Shown: positions 1-8,450, counted from the stretch's first letter. The stretch is DNA of 43,203 bases from an uncultured Eubacterium sp. (GCA_910585745.1 CAJUFM010000019.1:1-43203), one strand, 5' to 3'. A program made the numbers and translations. Notes: generated by a model not told the origin, from the sequence alone.

Positions 1-51
1 GCGGATTGGGAACTTTCATCCGTTAGCGACGTGCGCCGCAAGGCGCACTTC

Positions 52-85
52 AAAAGAGCCCTGAATATAGTTATATTCAGGGCCC
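52..85 (-). terminator. Intrinsic terminator of the FMN riboswitch
   Basis: On the minus strand a 12-bp GC/AT stem (arms 72-83 and 58-69) is followed by TCTTTT. It lies about 30 nt downstream of the FMN aptamer, the usual place for the expression platform of a transcription-attenuating riboswitch. The U-tract is short, so termination may be partial. A second small perfect stem (GTGCGCC, loop GCAA, GGCGCAC; 31-48) lies just beyond it; its role is unclear. The controlled gene would start at or beyond the left edge. Confidence 0.7.
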
Positions 86-114
86 GTAAAAATCATATTT
101 TATAAAATCCCGAA

Positions 115-245
115 CCATCTTCTTCCATCCAGACTATACTGTCGGCTTTGGAATTTCACCAAATCAGCGGCAGCGGCAATATATGCCGAACCGGTCGCGG
201 GCTGTAACCGCCGGTGAGGAATTGCACCTCGCCCTGAAGATTGTT
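115..245 (-). ncRNA. FMN riboswitch (RFN element)
   Basis: Read on the minus strand, the sequence has the conserved RFN blocks in order: the GGGCGAGGTG segment, the ACCGGCGGTTACAGCCCGCGA segment, the GATTTGGTGAAATTCC segment and the closing CCGACAGTATAGTCTGGATG segment, with the outer P1 stem CTTCAGG/agaaGA-type pairing. This aptamer binds flavin mononucleotide and turns off riboflavin synthesis or transport genes. A terminator follows at 52-85. The regulated gene is outside the window to the left, so it cannot be said whether it is a transporter such as ribU or the rib operon. Confidence 0.92.
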
Positions 246-393
246 ATAACTCGACATCGCTGTCAAGCTACCAGAACTTTATTATAACATGGTGGTTTTA
301 TTCTGTCAAATGACAACTGCCAGGCCGGCACAATTTACAGCGGGGAAAGTATACCTATCACCTATCGCGGATTATTTTGACGGATTACTGGTT

Positions 394-810
394 TCATGGA
401 GAACTCTGAACGCTTTTGTAAAGTTTAAGCATGTCATCACAATAGTCTCTGTCACATCCATAATACTGTTCGTCAATTATAATATCTTCAAGCAGCGTCA
501 AATGATTTTTATCATTATTTTCATGATATATAACGATTGTAAAAACGAAACCATCTGATTCCGTTCTAAGCTTTTTCTTTAATTTCATTGCATCAAGTAT
601 GTCAGTAAACTTTTTAATATCTTCACTTGCCGTCAAAGTGACGCAATCATCATTTAACCATATTTCAACTTTAGTTATCGTATCAAAATCAATAATGTTC
701 GCCACACGTATATTTCTATTCCTCCATACAAAAAAAGATATGCAAAAGACAATAATAATGACAATACATATGACAATACATAGCCAACTCAATTTTTTTT
801 CATTTTCCAT
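394..810 (-). CDS. Small membrane-anchored protein, unknown function
   Basis: A 138-residue protein that I do not recognise. Residues about 8-29 form one strongly hydrophobic helix after a lysine-containing start, so it is probably an N-terminally anchored protein with its remaining 110 residues outside the membrane. The soluble part is acidic and lysine-rich, with a C-terminal cluster of Tyr, Cys and Asp (YYGCDRDYCDD). A GGAGG site lies 8 nt before the ATG, which supports the start and that the gene is real. It lies in an AT-rich patch just downstream of a decayed coding remnant (889-1099) on the same strand. It could be an orphan accessory or immunity-type protein, but that is only a guess. 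Confidence 0.6.
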   Translation of the reverse strand: MENEKKLSWLCIVICIVIIIVFCISFFVWRNRNIRVANIIDFDTITKVEIWLNDDCVTLTASEDIKKFTDILDAMKLKKKLRTESDGFVFTIVIYHENNDKNHLTLLEDIIIDEQYYGCDRDYCDDMLKLYKSVQSSP

Positions 811-888
811 CCTCCACTGACATTTCTATAAAAATTGTTCTCCAGTATCTAATATCTTGAAACGGAATACGTCCATACCTATGTTTCA

Positions 889-1099
889 TTAGAATTTGTC
901 CAGAGTTTCGTACCCAAAAATAGTCTTCCCCTGATGCCCCTCCGGTTTTTTGTATCCATACACTACCTCCTGCAAATTAGCGTTGGTAACTGTCTCTTTT
1001 TTTGTTCCTGACGCATCCAGTAAGCTTGTCAACAGCTAGAGAAGCAGTAGGCTGAAAGTAAATATCCTTCATTACTTCCTGCCACTCTAATGAACAACC
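889..1099 (-). pseudogene. Decayed gene remnant, C-terminal part with a frameshift
   Basis: Two overlapping open frames on the minus strand read like protein but neither has a start. The upstream one (1099 to about 985) reads GCSLEWQEVMKDIYFQPT and soon stops. The second (1035-889) contains SLLDASGTKKETVTNANLQE, then VVYGYKKPEGHQGK, and ends FGYETLDKF before TAA. A single frameshift near 1030-1040 would join them. I do not recognise the family. It lies between the kinase gene and the small membrane protein, both on the same strand. Confidence 0.35.
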
Positions 1100-1108
1100 T
1101 TAAATTTA

Positions 1109-1606
1109 CTATCCACTTATCACTTTTGAATATATTTCTGCAACTATGCTGTCAAAATCCTTCTCTTGCGTTATACTGCATTCATCAAGTATCTCTGAAT
1201 AATCTTTTTCAATCCACCACCTCCGCATTGCCTCTTCCCCAAATTCCTGACAATTCGGTTTTGTCTTGTGCCGTTTTAGGGTTTCTTCAAATGGTAAATC
1301 AAAATAATAAGCATATACATTATCATTATATAGCTTTTTAGCCAATTCAAATAGTGAGTGATACCATTTGTCATTCATTATCCCCTCTAAAATTACAACC
1401 TCACTATGAACACTCCCATATTTTAATAATTCTTTCAATAACGGCAAAGCTTCCGTAGTTTCTCCATCTTTGACACAAAGCATATCTCTTCTAACTACAT
1501 CTTGTGAAATAAGCATTGTATTTCTTCCAAAACGCTTTTGTAATTCTTTAGCTATAGTTGTTTTTCCGCTTCCAGAGTTCCCTCTAAGCACTATTAACTT
1601 TTTCAT
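1109..1606 (-). CDS. P-loop kinase-like protein (AAA_33/zeta-toxin-like fold)
   Basis: A 165-residue small NTPase or kinase. The Walker A motif GNSGSGKTT lies at residues 8-16, followed by a helix and the SQDVVRRD segment typical of small-molecule kinases of the chloramphenicol phosphotransferase, zeta-toxin and polynucleotide-kinase group. A later HKTKP segment resembles the arginine/lysine lid. The substrate cannot be told. An in-frame ATG 36 nt upstream is possible, but the chosen start has AAGGAG 7 nt before it. Its base composition is AT-rich compared with the pyr genes next door, and remnants lie on both sides, which suggests an acquired or rearranged patch. Confidence 0.8.
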   Translation of the reverse strand: MKKLIVLRGNSGSGKTTIAKELQKRFGRNTMLISQDVVRRDMLCVKDGETTEALPLLKELLKYGSVHSEVVILEGIMNDKWYHSLFELAKKLYNDNVYAYYFDLPFEETLKRHKTKPNCQEFGEEAMRRWWIEKDYSEILDECSITQEKDFDSIVAEIYSKVISG

Positions 1607-1654
1607 ATTTATCTCCTTAGCGTTCTTTAATTTCTTCGTCAAATAATAAGTTGT

Positions 1655-1765
1655 TTATTTCAATTCATCGATATACTTTTGCATTCTCTCTGTTACCAAT
1701 TCATTCTTACTCATAGTAATTAAATCTTCTCGATTGACCCATTTATATTCAATGGCGCCTCCAGA
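1655..1765 (-). pseudogene. Remnant of the C-terminus of a Nudix-type protein
   Basis: Directly after the pyrD TAG stop, in the same frame, 36 codons stay open and read as GGAIEYKWVNREDLITMS and then KNELVTERMQKYIDEL before TAA. The W-V-x-R-E-D-L pattern followed by a short amphipathic helix is typical of the end of Nudix hydrolases. There is no Nudix box and no start, so this looks like the tail of a gene whose front was lost by recombination next to pyrD. Read-through of the pyrD stop would append it to PyrD, but I see no reason to expect that. Confidence 0.45.
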
Positions 1766-2668
1766 CTACCCCACACACCCGATAATATCCGTAATCCCAG
1801 ACAGCCCCTCTTCCTTCACATAGCGTTCCAGTCCGTCGATGATCTCGGTCGTGGCATAGGGGTTGAAAAAGTTTGCCGTCCCCACTGCCACCATCGTAGC
1901 TCCCGCCATAAGAAATTCCAGGGCATCCTCTGTGTTCTGGATCCCGCCCATGCCAAGTACTGGGATCTTCACCGCGTGCGCCACCTGGTACACCATACGC
2001 ACCGCCACTGGCTTCACACAGGGACCAGACATTCCTGCGGTCTGATTGGCGATGGCAAAAGTCTTCCTAGCCACATCGATCTTCATACCCGTCAGCGTAT
2101 TGATCAGGGAAACTCCGTCAGCTCCGCCTGCTTCCACCGCTCTCGCCATCTCGGTGATGTCTGTCACATTAGGGCTGAGTTTCATGATGACCGGCTGCTT
2201 TGCCACCTGTTTTACTGCCCTGGTGATCTCCTCTGCCATCTCCGGCTTCTGGCCAAAGGCGATTCCTCCCGCCTTTACGTTTGGACAGGAAATATTGATC
2301 TCCAGCATATCCACAGGCTCCTCTGACAGGCGCTCTGCCACTTCCACATAATCCTCTTTGGAGCGCCCGCATACGTTTACGATCACCCTGGCATTCTTCT
2401 CTTGTAGAAAAGGAAGGTCTCTCTGGATAAAGGTATCGATTCCCGGATTCTGCAGACCGATGGCATTTAACATACCAGCGTGGGTCTCCGCGATCCTGGG
2501 GGTGGGATTTCCCTCCCAGGGCACACTGGCTACTCCTTTTGTCGTCACTGCCCCCAGCCGGCTAAGGTCCACAAACTCACTATATTCCATGCCGGAACCA
2601 AAGGTTCCAGACGCCGTCGTAACCGGATTCTTAAAGGGTATTCCTGCGAAATTAACTTCTAAACTCAT
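1766..2668 (-). CDS. pyrD: Dihydroorotate dehydrogenase B, catalytic subunit
   Basis: A 300-residue cytoplasmic FMN flavoenzyme that oxidises dihydroorotate to orotate in pyrimidine synthesis. The TTASGTFGSG N-terminal FMN segment, the NISCPN motif with the catalytic cysteine of class 1, and GMGGI and GATMVAVGTA phosphate-binding ends are all present. The cysteine base and the partner PyrK gene just upstream mark it as class 1B, which passes electrons through PyrK to NAD. The ATG used here has GGGAGAAGG in front; a GTG 15 nt upstream is less likely. It is the last gene of the pyr run. Confidence 0.96.
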   Translation of the reverse strand: MSLEVNFAGIPFKNPVTTASGTFGSGMEYSEFVDLSRLGAVTTKGVASVPWEGNPTPRIAETHAGMLNAIGLQNPGIDTFIQRDLPFLQEKNARVIVNVCGRSKEDYVEVAERLSEEPVDMLEINISCPNVKAGGIAFGQKPEMAEEITRAVKQVAKQPVIMKLSPNVTDITEMARAVEAGGADGVSLINTLTGMKIDVARKTFAIANQTAGMSGPCVKPVAVRMVYQVAHAVKIPVLGMGGIQNTEDALEFLMAGATMVAVGTANFFNPYATTEIIDGLERYVKEEGLSGITDIIGCVG

Positions 2669-2695
2669 ATCCTTCTCCCTCACATTTTCAATCGT

Positions 2696-3472
2696 CTATA
2701 ATTCTACTTCTGTAGACAAAAACACTGGACCATCCTTGCAGACTCTCTTATTCTTTACCTTGGAATGGTCATCAATCTCTGTGGACTGACAGATACACGC
2801 CAGACATGCCCCCACTCCACAAGCCATCCGCTCTTCCATAGACAGATATGCCTTGATATCATACTTCTGGGCAAAGTTCTTTACTCCCCTCAGCATCGGC
2901 ATCGGTCCGCAGGAATAGATCACATCTACCCCATTTTCCAGAAGCTTCTGCTCACTTATGGCATCGATCACAGTTCCCTTCGTGCCTGCGCTTCCATCGT
3001 CCGTAGCTATAAACACTTTCGCGTTTTCTTCAAATTTATCCTTTAAAAACATGTCACTGTCCCGGTATCCCAGCACCACTGTAGCTTTGCCGCCAAACTG
3101 TTTTGCCAGTTCCAGCATGGGCGGAATGCCGATGCCGCCACCGATCAGCAGCGGCCTGTCTCCCTCCTGCTTAAATCCATTTCCCAGAGGGCCCAGTACC
3201 TCGATCTGATCTCCGGAAACCAGCCGTGAAAATTCCTCGGTCCCTGCTCCCACGACACGGTATACCAGTCTCAGGCTCCCTGCTTTTTGATCCAGTTCAC
3301 AAATGCTGATGGGTCTTGGCAGAAGCCTGTCCTTCTCCTGGCAGTACAGGGACACAAATTGTCCCGGAAGGGCATGTTTCACAATATCCGGCGCCTCCAG
3401 CCACAGGCTATATACAGCGGGAGCCAGCTGTACTGACTCCCGAACACGGCATAGACTTTTCTGTTTACTCAT
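2696..3472 (-). CDS. pyrK: Dihydroorotate dehydrogenase B, electron transfer subunit
   Basis: A 258-residue ferredoxin-reductase-like subunit carrying FAD and one 2Fe-2S cluster. It takes electrons from PyrD and gives them to NAD. RPISI (about residues 53-57) is the FAD-binding RxxS motif, GGGIGIPP (about 112-119) starts the NAD-binding lobe, and ACGVGACLACIC plus a further Cys near residue 245 form the cluster site. GGAG lies 6-7 nt before the start. It precedes pyrD by 27 nt, so the two subunits are probably made together. Confidence 0.95.
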   Translation of the reverse strand: MSKQKSLCRVRESVQLAPAVYSLWLEAPDIVKHALPGQFVSLYCQEKDRLLPRPISICELDQKAGSLRLVYRVVGAGTEEFSRLVSGDQIEVLGPLGNGFKQEGDRPLLIGGGIGIPPMLELAKQFGGKATVVLGYRDSDMFLKDKFEENAKVFIATDDGSAGTKGTVIDAISEQKLLENGVDVIYSCGPMPMLRGVKNFAQKYDIKAYLSMEERMACGVGACLACICQSTEIDDHSKVKNKRVCKDGPVFLSTEVEL

Positions 3473-3483
3473 ATCCTGCTCCT

Positions 3484-4434
3484 TTATTCAAGACCGCTCA
3501 AAGCAGCATTCATTGATTTTGCCTTCAATGCTTCATCCGGAATTTTAAAGTCTTCCGCATTGTTTACATTTTTATAAGACATGGTCATATTCATATCAGA
3601 AACCTTCAACTCTATGGAATCCATCATCTTCTTCACTTCCTCTGCTTCATCCCCTTCGGCCTCTTCCAATGCCTTTTCTTTCACATATTTCATGGTCTCA
3701 TCAAGCATCTTATTCATCATATCGGTCATCGGATACTCCACACGGCTGATCTCCTGTTTTTTCACATCCACATATACCGTAAGGCTCACATCTCCAATGC
3801 TGGAAACCACTCTGTTCATAAGCTCTTCGTACTCTTTCGCCTCTACCTCACCCAGACTGCTAAGCAGCGATTTGACACTGGAGGAACTTCCCTCTAACGT
3901 AGACTTCATTTCCTCACCGCTTATTTTATAGTCATATACATAGTAAGTGGTTTCTCCCTCTTTCTTTTCTTCCTTTTTCGTATATTGGCCGATGTCGGCA
4001 CTTAACTGATTGGAAAACGAATTCATACCGGAAGATGCAAGAGCTGTATCCAGATCTCCCAGCTCCATCTTCGTCCAGGTCCCCGCTGTTTTAGAATAGA
4101 GCACATATTTTTCGTTTTCTTTCTGGATGTACGACTCCATCAGTGCAGACTGTCCCATAGAGGATACCGATCCAGTTATTTTCATTTTAATAGGATCCTG
4201 AAACATCGCTCCTTTGAGATCCATTTTTAAATCCAGATCCTGGGACTCTTCTCCCATTTTCATGGACATCTTTCCTGACATGCCGACTTCTATCTCGCAG
4301 CTCTTCGCATTATTAATGCCAGTAACGGCAGACATCAGTATCTCCTCTTCGCTTTTCCCGCCACAACCGGTCAGACAACCGATGGCCAGTACAATGCACA
4401 TCATCATTGCAAATATTTTTGTCATCTTCTTCAT
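3484..4434 (-). CDS. Putative lipoprotein in the pyr gene cluster
   Basis: A 316-residue exported lipoprotein: a basic start, a hydrophobic stretch and a lipobox LTGC with the lipidated cysteine at residue 24. The mature part is rich in Lys, Glu, Met and Ser, with alternating beta-like segments (for example GKMSMKMGEE, MKMDLKGAMF, YVDVKKQEIS, MNMTMSYKNV). This resembles the half-barrel fold of LppX/LolA-like and DUF6612-like lipoproteins, but the family assignment is uncertain. It is 20 nt downstream of pyrF and 11 nt upstream of pyrK, so it is almost certainly co-transcribed with them. Its role in a pyrimidine operon is unknown. Confidence 0.85.
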   Translation of the reverse strand: MKKMTKIFAMMMCIVLAIGCLTGCGGKSEEEILMSAVTGINNAKSCEIEVGMSGKMSMKMGEESQDLDLKMDLKGAMFQDPIKMKITGSVSSMGQSALMESYIQKENEKYVLYSKTAGTWTKMELGDLDTALASSGMNSFSNQLSADIGQYTKKEEKKEGETTYYVYDYKISGEEMKSTLEGSSSSVKSLLSSLGEVEAKEYEELMNRVVSSIGDVSLTVYVDVKKQEISRVEYPMTDMMNKMLDETMKYVKEKALEEAEGDEAEEVKKMMDSIELKVSDMNMTMSYKNVNNAEDFKIPDEALKAKSMNAALSGLE

Positions 4435-4454
4435 AATGATAACCTTCCTTTCTG

Positions 4455-5372
4455 TTAAAAAATGCTATTTATATCCTCTTTCATATTCAGTACAGCCTGT
4501 CTCGCCGCCTCAGCAAATCCTGTCTCTCCAAACTTTTCATAAGCTGGCTGCTTATAGGCTGCGATGATCCCTCTGGATGAGTTCACGATGGCCCCCAGAC
4601 CGTCTTCATTAAAATATGGAAGGAGATCCTTTGCGGTTCCTCCCTGGGCTCCATAGCCAGGAACGAGAATATAAGTTTTTGGCATTACTTTTCTCATGAT
4701 CCTGCCCATCTCCGGGTAGGTAGCCCCCACTACTGCTCCTACATAACTGTAGGCATCCCCCATGCACTCTTCTCCCCATTTTACGACCTGTTCTCCAACC
4801 AGTTCATACAAAGGTTTTCCATCGATCTTCTGATCCTGGAACTCTCCGCTGGATGGATTTGATGTCTTGACAAGGATAAATAATCCCTTTTTCTCCTCCT
4901 TGCACACTTCTACAAAAGGTTTGATCCCATCCACTCCAAAATAGGGATTCACGGTAATAAAATCTTCGTCAAAAGCAGCAAGTTTTTTACTTCCAACCTT
5001 TACTTTTCCGATATGTCCGGCAGCGTAGGCCGCGGAAGTGGATCCAATATCCCCACGTTTCACATCCCCAATGACCACCAGTCCCTTTTCTTTACAGTAA
5101 TCAACGGTTTTCTTAAACACCTCAAGTCCTGGTATGCCAAACTGCTCATACATGGCGATCTGAGGTTTTACTGCGGGAACAATGTCACAGATGGCATCCA
5201 CGATCCCCTTATTATACTGCCATACTGCCTCTGCCGCAGCTTCCAGGGTTTCCCCCCTCTCACGGATGGCATTCTGCTGCAGATATTCCGGCACATAGTC
5301 CAGCATGGGATCCAGCCCAACGACAATGGGAGCTTCCATCTTTTTTATCCTGTTGACCAGTACATTGATCAT
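4455..5372 (-). CDS. pyrF: Orotidine 5'-phosphate decarboxylase, long form
   Basis: A 305-residue enzyme that converts OMP to UMP, the last step of de novo UMP synthesis. VVGLDP (about residues 17-22) opens the barrel, and GDVKRGDIGSTSAAYA holds the catalytic Lys/Asp array. VPGYGAQGG and NSSRGI form the phosphate-binding end. The length fits the type 2 (about 270-310 residue) branch and not the short 230-residue enterobacterial form. The chosen ATG has AGGAG 7 nt before it; a start six codons upstream lacks this. It follows pyrC by about 40 nt. Confidence 0.95.
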   Translation of the reverse strand: MINVLVNRIKKMEAPIVVGLDPMLDYVPEYLQQNAIRERGETLEAAAEAVWQYNKGIVDAICDIVPAVKPQIAMYEQFGIPGLEVFKKTVDYCKEKGLVVIGDVKRGDIGSTSAAYAAGHIGKVKVGSKKLAAFDEDFITVNPYFGVDGIKPFVEVCKEEKKGLFILVKTSNPSSGEFQDQKIDGKPLYELVGEQVVKWGEECMGDAYSYVGAVVGATYPEMGRIMRKVMPKTYILVPGYGAQGGTAKDLLPYFNEDGLGAIVNSSRGIIAAYKQPAYEKFGETGFAEAARQAVLNMKEDINSIF

Positions 5373-5412
5373 CCTGCTTCTCCTTTCCAATCATCTACGG
5401 GTTGCTGTTTCG

Positions 5413-6711
5413 TTATGCAAAAGGGTACACCACTGCCCCGCCCAGGATGGTATACTCAATCCTTCCGGATACCTTTCGTCCGTGGAAGGGCGTGTTCTTC
5501 CCCTTTGATACAAAATTATTTTTATCAATCACATATTCAGCGTCAAAATCTGCTATGGTAATATCCGCCGGCATCCCTGTTTCAAGGGAACCGCCCTCTA
5601 CCCCCAGGATCTCACAGGGGTTGGTACTCATCCGGCGCACCAATTCCAGGGGAGACAGGATTCCGGTCTTCACAAGCTCCGTCACCGCCAGGGAAAATGC
5701 CGTTTCCGAACCGACGATGCCAAAAGGCGCCTCCGCGATGGATCGGTTCTTCTCCTCCTCACCGTGAGGGGCGTGATCGGTGGAAATGGCTTCCATGATC
5801 CCGCATCCCAGCCCTTGTCTCAGTTTTTCTACATCCGTAGAAGAACGAAGAGGGGGATTCATCTTATAATCTGCATCATCGGAAGGAATATCTTCATCTG
5901 TCAGTGTAAAATGATGTGGACACACCTCACCGCTCACTGAAAGCCCTTCTTCTTTGGCAATGCGTATCATCTCCACGCTATCCTCAGTGGAACAGTGACA
6001 GAGATGGAGTCTGGCACCAGTCTCTTTTGCCAGCAGGATATCCCGCGCCACGATCACATCTTCCACAGCGTTGCTGATTCCTCTTATCCCCAGTTCTTCC
6101 GCTCTTTTTCCAGCATTCATGGCGCCCTTTTCTACCATATTAATATCTTCGCAGTGAGCAAATACCGGGATAGAATGTCTCTTTGCCTCCTGCATACCCT
6201 GTCGGTACAGACTGGCATTCATCACACTTTTGCCATCCTCACTGATGGCTTTGATCCCTGCCTTCACCATACCTTCAATGTCCGCCAGCTCTTTGCCCTT
6301 CTGACCTTTTGTCACAGCTCCTACAGGATACACATGGATCAGACTGTCCTTCTTCGCGATCTCCAGAACTTTTTGAACCATCTCCGGACAATCGGTGGAT
6401 GGATTCGTGTTTGGCATCGGGCATACGGCAGTAAAACCGCCTTTTGCCGCTGCCATCGTCCCCGTCTTTATGGTCTCTTTGTACTCATAACCAGGTTCTC
6501 GCAAATGTACATGCAGATCTACGAACCCAGGCATCACATATCTGCCCGCCGCATCGATGACCTTCGTACCAGCAGACTCAATCTCTTTGCGCTTCTCTTC
6601 AGAAAACACGCCTCTGTCTGCAATCTTTCCATCGCTCACATACAGATCACCAATCCCGTCATATCCGCTGGCCGGATCCAATAGATGTCCATTTTTAATC
6701 AATAGGTTCAA
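5413..6711 (-). CDS. pyrC: Dihydroorotase
   Basis: A 432-residue zinc amidohydrolase that closes carbamoyl aspartate to dihydroorotate. DLHVHLREPG carries the HxH metal ligands, further His ligands lie in FAHCED and HLCHCS, and STDHAPH has the catalytic Asp. I place the start at a TTG giving MNLLIKNGHLLDP, with AAAGGTGG 9 nt upstream; this gives the normal length of class I dihydroorotases. An ATG 27 nt upstream is the alternative. The start overlaps the end of the Nudix-like gene by 17 nt, which suggests translational coupling. Confidence 0.94.
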   Translation of the reverse strand: MNLLIKNGHLLDPASGYDGIGDLYVSDGKIADRGVFSEEKRKEIESAGTKVIDAAGRYVMPGFVDLHVHLREPGYEYKETIKTGTMAAAKGGFTAVCPMPNTNPSTDCPEMVQKVLEIAKKDSLIHVYPVGAVTKGQKGKELADIEGMVKAGIKAISEDGKSVMNASLYRQGMQEAKRHSIPVFAHCEDINMVEKGAMNAGKRAEELGIRGISNAVEDVIVARDILLAKETGARLHLCHCSTEDSVEMIRIAKEEGLSVSGEVCPHHFTLTDEDIPSDDADYKMNPPLRSSTDVEKLRQGLGCGIMEAISTDHAPHGEEEKNRSIAEAPFGIVGSETAFSLAVTELVKTGILSPLELVRRMSTNPCEILGVEGGSLETGMPADITIADFDAEYVIDKNNFVSKGKNTPFHGRKVSGRIEYTILGGAVVYPFA

Positions 6712-7150
6712 TAAACAGATCCACCTTTCCAAAGTCATCCAGGTTGAAATTGCTGGTAAGTCCTGCTTTTTCAATATCTTTTACAACGGCCTCATTGGTG
6801 ATCACCTCGGCCAGTTCTTCTTTTGTAACCCATTTGCTGTTATTCAGGTCTTCAGCAAGAACTACCTCTTCTGTCTGGGAAGAACATTCAAAGGCAATGC
6901 CGATACTGCACACCTCACCCCCTGTAAATCCCCATGTGTACAGAGGTTTATCTACCTGGACATGAAGTCCCGCTTTTTCTTCCACTACCCTCTGAACGGC
7001 TTTCTCTGGTGTCTCTGAAAACTCCAGTACACCGTCCAAAAACTCCCACTGATATGGTTCAAAAATCCGGTCATCGTACCATTTTTCCACAACCAGATAT
7101 TTTCCGTTGCACTGTACGATCCCCTTCACAAGAATTCGAAATTTACCCAT
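6695..7150 (-). CDS. Nudix-fold protein with a degenerate catalytic box
   Basis: A 151-residue protein with the Nudix layout, but the box is damaged. In the stretch GVLEFSETPEKAVQRVVEEK plus AGL, the first G, the mid E, R and the final G-L are kept. The pattern REUxEExGU, however, reads R-V-V-E-E-K-A-G-L, so two of the three metal-binding glutamates are Val and Lys. It may be a weak hydrolase, act on an unusual substrate, or be a binding or regulatory protein. An upstream GTG start is possible, but the ATG used here has AAGGAAGG 6 nt before it. It overlaps pyrC and lies 37 nt after asd. Confidence 0.85.
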   Translation of the reverse strand: MGKFRILVKGIVQCNGKYLVVEKWYDDRIFEPYQWEFLDGVLEFSETPEKAVQRVVEEKAGLHVQVDKPLYTWGFTGGEVCSIGIAFECSSQTEEVVLAEDLNNSKWVTKEELAEVITNEAVVKDIEKAGLTSNFNLDDFGKVDLFIEPID

Positions 7151-7187
7151 CGCTGCCTTCCTTTCTAAAGTGGTATTCACGTTTCCA

Positions 7188-8273
7188 TTATTTTTTCTGG
7201 ATATAACCCTGTGCCTTTAAGAGTTCTGCGATGAGAACACCGCCTCCTGCGGCACCGCGAACCGTGTTATGGGAAAGTCCCACAAACTTCCAGTCGAAAT
7301 GACTGTCCTCTCTCAGACGGCCAATACTAACTCCAAATCCATTTTCATAGTTTACATCCAATGCCACCTGGGGACGGTTATCATCCTCCAGATACTGGAT
7401 AAACTGCTTCGGTGCATTGGGAAGTTCCAGCTCCTGAGGAAGCCCGCGGAATTCCACCAACGCCTGGATCAGCTCCTCCTTCGTCGGTTTTTTGGCGAAG
7501 TTTACAAATACCGCCGCCGTATGTCCATCCAGCACCGGCACACGGATACACTGGGTAGTGATCAGCGGAGTTTCCGCCTTTTCAATCTTTCCATCTACTA
7601 CCTTTCCAAAGATACGCAGCGGTTCCTGCTCGCTCTTCTCTTCCTCGCCGCCGATATAAGGTATGATATTATGCTCCATCTCCGGCCACTCAGTAAAGGT
7701 CTTGCCGGCTCCGGAAATCGCCTGATAGGTCGTAGCTACTACAAGTGTAGGCTCAAACTTCTTCCATGCCGTCAGCGCTGGAGTATAACTCTGGATCGAA
7801 CAATTTGGCTTTACAACGATAAAACCTCTCTTCGTCCCAAGACGCTGTTTCTGGCTCTCGATCACATCCAGATGCTCCGGATTGATCTCTGGCACCACCA
7901 TCGGTACATCCGGTGTCCAGCGGTGTGCACTGTTATTAGAAACCACCGGTGTCTCCGTTTTGGCATATGCCTCTTCTATATCACGAATCTCTTCCTTGGT
8001 CATGTCAACGGCACTGAACACAAAATCCACCGCACTGCTGACCTCTTCTACATCATTTACATTTTTTACGACAATTTTCTTTACTGCCTCCGGCATCGGT
8101 GTCTGCATCTTCCAACGACCGCCCACGGCCTCTTCATAGGTCTTTCCTGCACTTCTCGGACTGGCTGCAATCGCCGTCACTTCAAACCAGGGATGATTTT
8201 CCAAAAGTGAAATAAATCTCTGTCCTACCATACCAGTACCACCAAGGATACCTACCTTTAACTTGTCGCTCAT
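7188..8273 (-). CDS. asd: Aspartate-semialdehyde dehydrogenase
   Basis: A 361-residue NADPH enzyme that reduces aspartyl phosphate to aspartate semialdehyde, the branch point to lysine/diaminopimelate, threonine and methionine. GGTGMVGQRF (residues 11-20) is the nucleotide-binding loop and KPNCSIQ holds the catalytic Cys158. Its length and the motifs place it in the branch first described from archaea and fungi, which is also common in Clostridia, and not in the E. coli-like branch. GAGG lies 7 nt upstream. It is the first gene of the minus-strand run to pyrD; I see no lysine riboswitch in the leader. Confidence 0.95.
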   Translation of the reverse strand: MSDKLKVGILGGTGMVGQRFISLLENHPWFEVTAIAASPRSAGKTYEEAVGGRWKMQTPMPEAVKKIVVKNVNDVEEVSSAVDFVFSAVDMTKEEIRDIEEAYAKTETPVVSNNSAHRWTPDVPMVVPEINPEHLDVIESQKQRLGTKRGFIVVKPNCSIQSYTPALTAWKKFEPTLVVATTYQAISGAGKTFTEWPEMEHNIIPYIGGEEEKSEQEPLRIFGKVVDGKIEKAETPLITTQCIRVPVLDGHTAAVFVNFAKKPTKEELIQALVEFRGLPQELELPNAPKQFIQYLEDDNRPQVALDVNYENGFGVSIGRLREDSHFDWKFVGLSHNTVRGAAGGGVLIAELLKAQGYIQKK

Positions 8274-8381
8274 CTTTTTACCTCATTTCTCACTTATAAT
8301 ATCTGTTGAATCTTTACATAATTGATTATATGATACTACATTTTATGGAATATTTCAAGTTTTCAAAAGGAAAGAAATCCT

Positions 8382-8410
8382 TTGACTTTTATAAACAGAT
8401 GTGTTATGGT
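8382..8410 (+). promoter_or_regulatory. Sigma-A type promoter of the cold-shock gene
   Basis: TTGACT (8382-8387), a 17-nt spacer and TATGGT (8405-8410). The predicted leader is only about 34 nt, shorter than the long thermosensor leaders of enterobacterial cspA. Confidence 0.6.
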
Positions 8411-8450
8411 TAGTAGGTATCAATATTTTAAGTTTTTAGGAGGCAATAAC

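Noticed and set aside
7151..7187. PyrR-type attenuator before the pyr genes
   Set aside because: Only 37 nt separate asd from the Nudix gene, and no anti-terminator/terminator pair is seen there or before pyrC.
7269..8210. Long open frame on the plus strand opposite asd
   Set aside because: It is antisense to a clear asd gene, has no ribosome binding site and its translation is His/Arg/Leu-rich without family motifs.
8274..8381. Lysine riboswitch before asd
   Set aside because: The spacer is about 100 nt, AT-rich and lacks the conserved lysine-aptamer blocks.
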